Below are positions 6,755 to 9,716 of a stretch of DNA of 9,716 bases, in pieces. Source of the stretch: a bacterium (lineage in GTDB: Bacteria > Latescibacterota > UBA2968). Position numbers and translations under genes: made by a program. How positions within the stretch are numbered: the first letter of the stretch is position 1; each line of letters begins with the position of its first letter. The DNA lies in contig JAPUJS010000131.1 of NCBI GenBank assembly GCA_027296045.1, forward strand, positions 1 to 9,716, written 5' to 3'. The notes beneath the pieces were generated by a model. That model did not search any database, was not told where the DNA came from, and saw nothing but the letters and a program-made list of their open reading frames with translations.

Positions 6755-7516
6755 ATGAAGATCTTGTTGACCAATGATGATAGCCACGACTCGCCGTTGT
6801 TTCACTATGCGATCGAGCGGTTTCAGGAGATGGGTGATTTGAAGGTGGTGGTGCCCAAGGAGGAACAGAGCTGGAAGGGGAAGTCGATGACGCGGTTTGA
6901 GCCAATGGACCTGGAAACGAGAACGATTTGCGGGGTAACGGCTCATATTTTGGATGGGACCCCGGCGGACTGTGCAAATTTCGGGATTTACCATCTGTTT
7001 GAAGACAAGCCGGATCTGGTGATTTCGGGCGTGAATATGGGAAGCAATGTGGGCATTGGTTTCGCATTTTCATCCGGTACGATCGGGGCGTGTCTGGAAG
7101 GCAATATTGCTGGAGTTCCGGGGATTGCGATTTCTCAGCTTCTGGATCGATCGCTTTTCAGACAGTGGTATGTAGACCGTAGCTTTCCGGAGGATGTGTT
7201 GGCCCGTTTACATGCACAGAGCGATCGGTTGTTGGACCGCGTATTTGAAGATTTATACCATCAGGATGGTTTTTGGAAAACACCGGTCACCTGGAATGTG
7301 AATTTGCCCTATGAGGCTGTGCCGGATTGTGATCTGGTATGGGCATTTTTGGGACAGACGTTTTACGGTTCGTGTTTTAAAAAGGAAGACGGCAAGGTGG
7401 TACACGATCTGGATACGGTGAAGATGGATGAACGCGAGCAGGCGGATGGGGTTGTGGTTCGGGGCGGACATGTGAGTTTGACGCGGTTGGATATGCGAAG
7501 TTTTGGACAGGTGTGA
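6755..7516 (+). CDS. surE: SurE-like 5'/3'-nucleotidase (survival protein E family)
   Basis: A 253-residue SurE-fold phosphatase, expected to dephosphorylate nucleoside monophosphates with a divalent metal. Metal-site residues fall at classical positions: Asp8-Asp9 (LLTNDD), Ser39 (KEEQSWKGKS) and the Asn pair at 94/97 (SGVNMGSNVG). Also present are DGTPADCANFGIYHLF and SSGTIGACLEGNIAGVPGIAIS, both family hallmarks. It is a divergent member: the usual Gly after NDD is replaced (NDDSHDSP). An in-frame GTG overlaps the M81 stop, but ATG at 6755, preceded by GAGGGAG at 6744-6750, gives the canonical start MKILLTNDD. The setting beside an M81 gene, not with pcm or rpoS, suggests a pathway phosphatase role instead of stationary-phase survival; that is inference. 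Confidence 0.88.
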   Translation: MKILLTNDDSHDSPLFHYAIERFQEMGDLKVVVPKEEQSWKGKSMTRFEPMDLETRTICGVTAHILDGTPADCANFGIYHLFEDKPDLVISGVNMGSNVGIGFAFSSGTIGACLEGNIAGVPGIAISQLLDRSLFRQWYVDRSFPEDVLARLHAQSDRLLDRVFEDLYHQDGFWKTPVTWNVNLPYEAVPDCDLVWAFLGQTFYGSCFKKEDGKVVHDLDTVKMDEREQADGVVVRGGHVSLTRLDMRSFGQV

Positions 7517-7624
7517 TGTATGGCGCGACTTCAAGTCTGGATGGTACGGCTTTGCAAGTTTTGATGTCCCCTTAGATCTTTGGAAACGTATGACGCATTT
7601 TAACAGACAGGTTGAACACAAACG

Positions 7625-8629
7625 ATGAAGTTGCTTATACTGAACCGTTTGGACGTGGTACATCTGCTTCCAATGGAAGTGTGTCTGGAACTGGTGGCCG
7701 AAGGGCTTGAAGCGCTTGGACGTGGCGAGGCTGTGAATCCGTTGCGCCCGATTATGTGGCTGCCGGACAAACGCGGTTTGCTGGGGCTGATGCCGGGGTA
7801 TGTGGAGGGGCGAGAGGCGCTCGGATTGAAGGTGATCAGCATTTTTCCTGGAAATCACGGCACGGAGTACGATTCGCATCAAGGCGGGGTTTTGTTGTTT
7901 GACACCGAGCATGGGTGTTTGCGGGCCCTGATAGACGCGGGGGCGGTGACGGCCATCCGGACGGCCGCGGCGAGCGGGGTGGCCACCCGTTTGCTGGCCA
8001 GAGAGGATGCTGGAGATCTGGCATTATTGGGGTCTGGTGTCCAGGCACGGACGCATTTGGAGGCGATGCGGGTGGTTCGGGAGATTCGGCGGGTGCGGGT
8101 ATGGAGCCGAACGACTGCGCATGTTCAGGTGTTTGCAAAAGAGGAATCGGAACGGCAGGGGGTTGCAATCGAAGTTGTGGAATCGGTACAAGAAGCGGTA
8201 GAGGGTGCGGATTTGATTTGTACGCTTACGGCTTCGCCAAAGCCGATTCTGATGGGAGACTGGATCTCGCCGGGAGCGCATATTAATGCGGTCGGGGCCA
8301 GTATTTCGACGACCCGGGAACTGGATACGGCGGCGGTTGTGGGATCTCGGCTGTTTGTGGATCGGCGGGAGTCGACCGTAAACGAATCGGGCGATTTTTT
8401 GATTCCCAAAAAGGAGGGAGCGATTGGAGAGGATCATATTGTGGGCGAGATTGGGGAGATTTTGCTCGAACAGATTGGCGGACGGACGTCGGGGGAAGAG
8501 GTGACGCTTTTTAAGTCGCTCGGTTTAGCAGTGGAAGATGTGGTGCCGGCACATTATCTTTACCATCGAGCAAAAGAGGAAGGGGTTGGGACGTGGGTGG
8601 ATTTTGGAGACGATGTTGACGAGGAATAA
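7625..8629 (+). CDS. Ornithine cyclodeaminase/mu-crystallin family NAD(P)-dependent oxidoreductase
   Basis: A 334-residue cytoplasmic enzyme of the OCD/mu-crystallin family. The dinucleotide-binding loop is GSGVQA at residues 136-141; upstream are the substrate-site motifs LGLKVISIFPGNH and AVTAIRTAAASGVATRLLA. The stretch INAVGASISTTRELD (from Ile220) aligns with the OCD segment carrying catalytic Asp228, but Ser226 occupies that position, so true ornithine cyclodeamination is unlikely. Family members without this Asp act as ketimine reductases, delta1-pyrroline-2-carboxylate reductases, alanine dehydrogenases or opine-like imine reductases. The ATG at 7625 follows a weak binding region (gaacacaaacg), so initiation may be modest. 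The 108-nt gap upstream may contain its own promoter, though none is convincing. The DapA-family gene begins 19 nt downstream. Confidence 0.9.
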   Translation: MKLLILNRLDVVHLLPMEVCLELVAEGLEALGRGEAVNPLRPIMWLPDKRGLLGLMPGYVEGREALGLKVISIFPGNHGTEYDSHQGGVLLFDTEHGCLRALIDAGAVTAIRTAAASGVATRLLAREDAGDLALLGSGVQARTHLEAMRVVREIRRVRVWSRTTAHVQVFAKEESERQGVAIEVVESVQEAVEGADLICTLTASPKPILMGDWISPGAHINAVGASISTTRELDTAAVVGSRLFVDRRESTVNESGDFLIPKKEGAIGEDHIVGEIGEILLEQIGGRTSGEEVTLFKSLGLAVEDVVPAHYLYHRAKEEGVGTWVDFGDDVDEE

Positions 8630-8648
8630 CTTTCACGGGAGGATCTAG

Positions 8649-9548
8649 ATGAGTGAATTTCAAGGAGTGGTTCCGGCCATTGCAACGCCGATGACATCGG
8701 ATGGGGTTTTCAATGAGGCGGTTTTTCGGCAGGTTGTGGAGTTCAATATTCAGGCGGGTGTGCACGGGTTCTGGGTGGCTGGTGGTACGGGAGAGAGCGT
8801 GTTGCTGGACGATGCGGAGAATCGGCAGATTGCAGAAGCGGTGGCCGATCAGGGACAGGGCCGGGTGAAGAATATTATGCATGTGGGCGCGCCGACGACG
8901 AAGCGGGCTGCCAAGTTGGCCGAGCATGCAGCCAAGGTCGGGGTGGATGCGCTTTGTTGTGTGCCACCGTTTTTCTACCGACGGGGCATTGAAGATATTG
9001 TGGAGCACTATCGGGTTGTGGCCGCTGCGGCCGATATCCCTCTGTTTGTTTATAATCTGCCGGGCGCCACCGGTGTTGAGATTACGCCGGATATGATGAA
9101 GAAAATTCAGGATGGGGTGCCTCAGCTTCAGGGGTTAAAGCATTCGGCGCCCTCCTTTGCAAATGTGCGGATTTTTTCGAAGATGGGTCTGGATTGTTTT
9201 ATTGGGAGCAACCGGTTGATGCTGCCGGCTATGACGGTTGGGGCTTGCGGGTGTGTGGATGGGCCCTTGAATGTGTTTCCAGAGTTGTGGGTGGCAATCT
9301 GGGAGGCGTATCAGGCAGACGATTTGGCGGCGGCTGTCGAGGCGCAGGATCGGGCGACCTCGGCGTTTGAGGTTTTGAGCAGTTGTGGCGGGAGTTTTCA
9401 TGCGTGGGTCAAAGCGGGGTTGAGCGAGCGGTTGGGGGTGGACTGTGGCGATCCGAGACCACCGGGACAGCCGTTGAGCGAGGCCCAGCGTGGGGCGTTA
9501 CGAGAGGCCCTGGAAACGCTGGATCTGGTGACCACTTCTGTGGGGTGA
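8649..9548 (+). CDS. DapA-superfamily aldolase/lyase (dihydrodipicolinate synthase family, not lysine-type)
   Basis: A 299-residue class I (Schiff-base) lyase of the DHDPS/N-acetylneuraminate lyase superfamily, a TIM barrel acting on 2-oxo acids or imino acids. Visible are Lys164 (GLKHS), the imine-forming lysine, Tyr135 in VYNLPGATG, and GGTGES at 45-50. In true DHDPS the motifs read GTTGE and YNVP.RTG; here the first Thr is Gly46 and the Arg is Ala140, so a role in lysine biosynthesis is unlikely. The YN-P-A-G pattern is closer to N-acetylneuraminate lyase-like and catabolic members. GGAGGA at 8638-8643, 5 nt before the ATG, is a strong ribosome binding site. It is probably co-transcribed with the oxidoreductase 19 nt upstream, which fits consecutive steps on an amino, imino or keto acid. 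It ends at the boundary where sequence style changes. Confidence 0.92.
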   Translation: MSEFQGVVPAIATPMTSDGVFNEAVFRQVVEFNIQAGVHGFWVAGGTGESVLLDDAENRQIAEAVADQGQGRVKNIMHVGAPTTKRAAKLAEHAAKVGVDALCCVPPFFYRRGIEDIVEHYRVVAAAADIPLFVYNLPGATGVEITPDMMKKIQDGVPQLQGLKHSAPSFANVRIFSKMGLDCFIGSNRLMLPAMTVGACGCVDGPLNVFPELWVAIWEAYQADDLAAAVEAQDRATSAFEVLSSCGGSFHAWVKAGLSERLGVDCGDPRPPGQPLSEAQRGALREALETLDLVTTSVG

Positions 9549-9564
9549 GCGATCACTTGATCGC
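9549..9564. repeat. Near-perfect palindrome directly after the DapA-family stop
   Basis: GCGATCA at 9549-9555 and TGATCGC at 9558-9564 form 7-bp arms with 2 nt between them, starting one base after the stop codon. It may be a protein-binding site or part of a 3' hairpin. There is no T-tract, so it is not a normal intrinsic terminator. Confidence 0.4.
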
Positions 9565-9604
9565 GGCGGCGCTTTCGCTGCGTTGAAGATTCGCGCGGCG
9601 AATT

Positions 9605-9637
9605 ATACCAAGGGTGATTAATAACGACCCTTGGTAT
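9605..9637. terminator. 11-bp perfect inverted repeat between convergent genes
   Basis: Positions 9605-9615 are the exact reverse complement of 9627-9637, with an 11-nt AT-rich loop. The right arm reaches into the stop codon (TAA) of the minus-strand GGDEF gene. Its place between convergent genes fits a bidirectional 3'-end hairpin, but neither strand has a clear T-run after the stem. It could equally be a dispersed palindromic repeat unit. A further small repeat, ATTCGC/GCGAAT with a 3-nt centre, sits just before it at 9589-9603. Confidence 0.45.
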
Positions 9638-9716
9638 TACGCCGCGACCGCGACCTTGTCTCGCCCCGACTCCTTGGCGTCGTAAAGCGCCCGATCGGCG
9701 AGCGCCAACACGTCGT
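9637..9716 (-). CDS. GGDEF-domain protein (diguanylate cyclase), C-terminal end only
   Basis: Read on the minus strand, the last 25 codons are DVLALADRALYDAKESGR followed by DKVAVAA and TAA. The pattern ADRALY-x-AK-x-x-GR-x-x-V is the final helix and strand of GGDEF domains, which make cyclic di-GMP from two GTP. The GG(D/E)EF active-site motif and any sensor domain lie beyond the window, so activity cannot be judged. Codons here use more C-ending forms (GTC, CTC, GCC, GAC) than the + strand cluster, though 25 codons are few. The gene converges on the DapA-family gene and is not part of that operon. Confidence 0.75.
   Translation of the reverse strand, partial: DVLALADRALYDAKESGRDKVAVAA

Noticed and set aside
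7516..7575. 19-codon open frame starting in the SurE stop (TGATG overlap)
   Set aside because: The overlap suggests coupling, but the peptide has no recognisable features and no clear binding site; chance is more likely. The rest of the 7517-7624 gap shows nothing definite.
7552..7580. Promoter for the OCD-family gene (TTGCAA followed by weak TAGATC/GATCTT)
   Set aside because: The -10 match is poor and spacing is off; not strong enough to annotate.
8649..9548. Naming the DapA-family gene dapA (lysine biosynthesis)
   Set aside because: The Arg and first Thr expected in lysine-type DHDPS are Ala140 and Gly46, and no other lysine-pathway gene is nearby.
1..9716. CRISPR arrays, tRNA/rRNA genes, insertion sequences or transposases
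   Set aside because: No spaced direct repeats, tRNA-like cloverleaf, or transposase-like protein was seen on either strand.

Overview
This 9.7 kb window is a dense run of catabolic-type enzyme genes, almost all on the + strand, from an uncultivated-looking bacterium. GC is moderately high, and the coding strand is rich in G and T at third codon positions. The mix (several amidohydrolase-2 paralogs, a Rieske ferredoxin-like protein, a PhyH dioxygenase, an M81/MlrC-type metallopeptidase, a SurE-like phosphatase, an ornithine cyclodeaminase/mu-crystallin-type reductase and a DapA-superfamily lyase) is familiar from genomes of uncultured marine or sponge-associated lineages such as Latescibacterota, Poribacteria or SAR202 Chloroflexi. 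That assignment is a weak inference from gene content only. No 16S rRNA, tRNA, CRISPR array, insertion sequence, transporter or regulator gene is visible.

Region 1 (1-4295) is a tight operon of four amidohydrolase family 2 genes followed 13 nt later by a small Rieske [2Fe-2S] protein. The amidohydrolases alternate in subtype: type I (cut by the window start), type II, type I, type II. This looks like a duplicated two-gene unit. Type I and type II differ consistently near the active site. In both, the His that is catalytic in ACMSD-like decarboxylases appears to be a Glu.

Region 2 (4296-5267) begins with a strong hairpin inside a degenerate palindromic C-run/G-run element. It then holds a PhyH-family Fe(II)/2-oxoglutarate dioxygenase, and ends with an AT-rich promoter-like patch and a good intrinsic terminator hairpin. 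That makes 5210-5238 the likely boundary between two transcription units.

Region 3 (5268-9548) holds the M81 protein, a SurE-like protein 11 nt downstream, then after a 108-nt gap the mu-crystallin-family dehydrogenase and, 19 nt later, the DapA-superfamily lyase. In the last two the residues that would mark true ornithine cyclodeaminase or true dihydrodipicolinate synthase are replaced, so both probably act on other imino or keto acids. I suggest, as inference only, a pathway that opens or oxidises an amide or cyclic substrate (region 1-2 enzymes) and processes the resulting amino, imino or keto acid (region 3 enzymes).

Region 4 (9549-9716) differs: three inverted repeats in 90 bp, then the last 25 codons of a GGDEF (diguanylate cyclase) gene on the minus strand. 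The sequence style changes right at the end of the DapA gene. This could be a natural convergent gene boundary, an insertion scar or an assembly junction.
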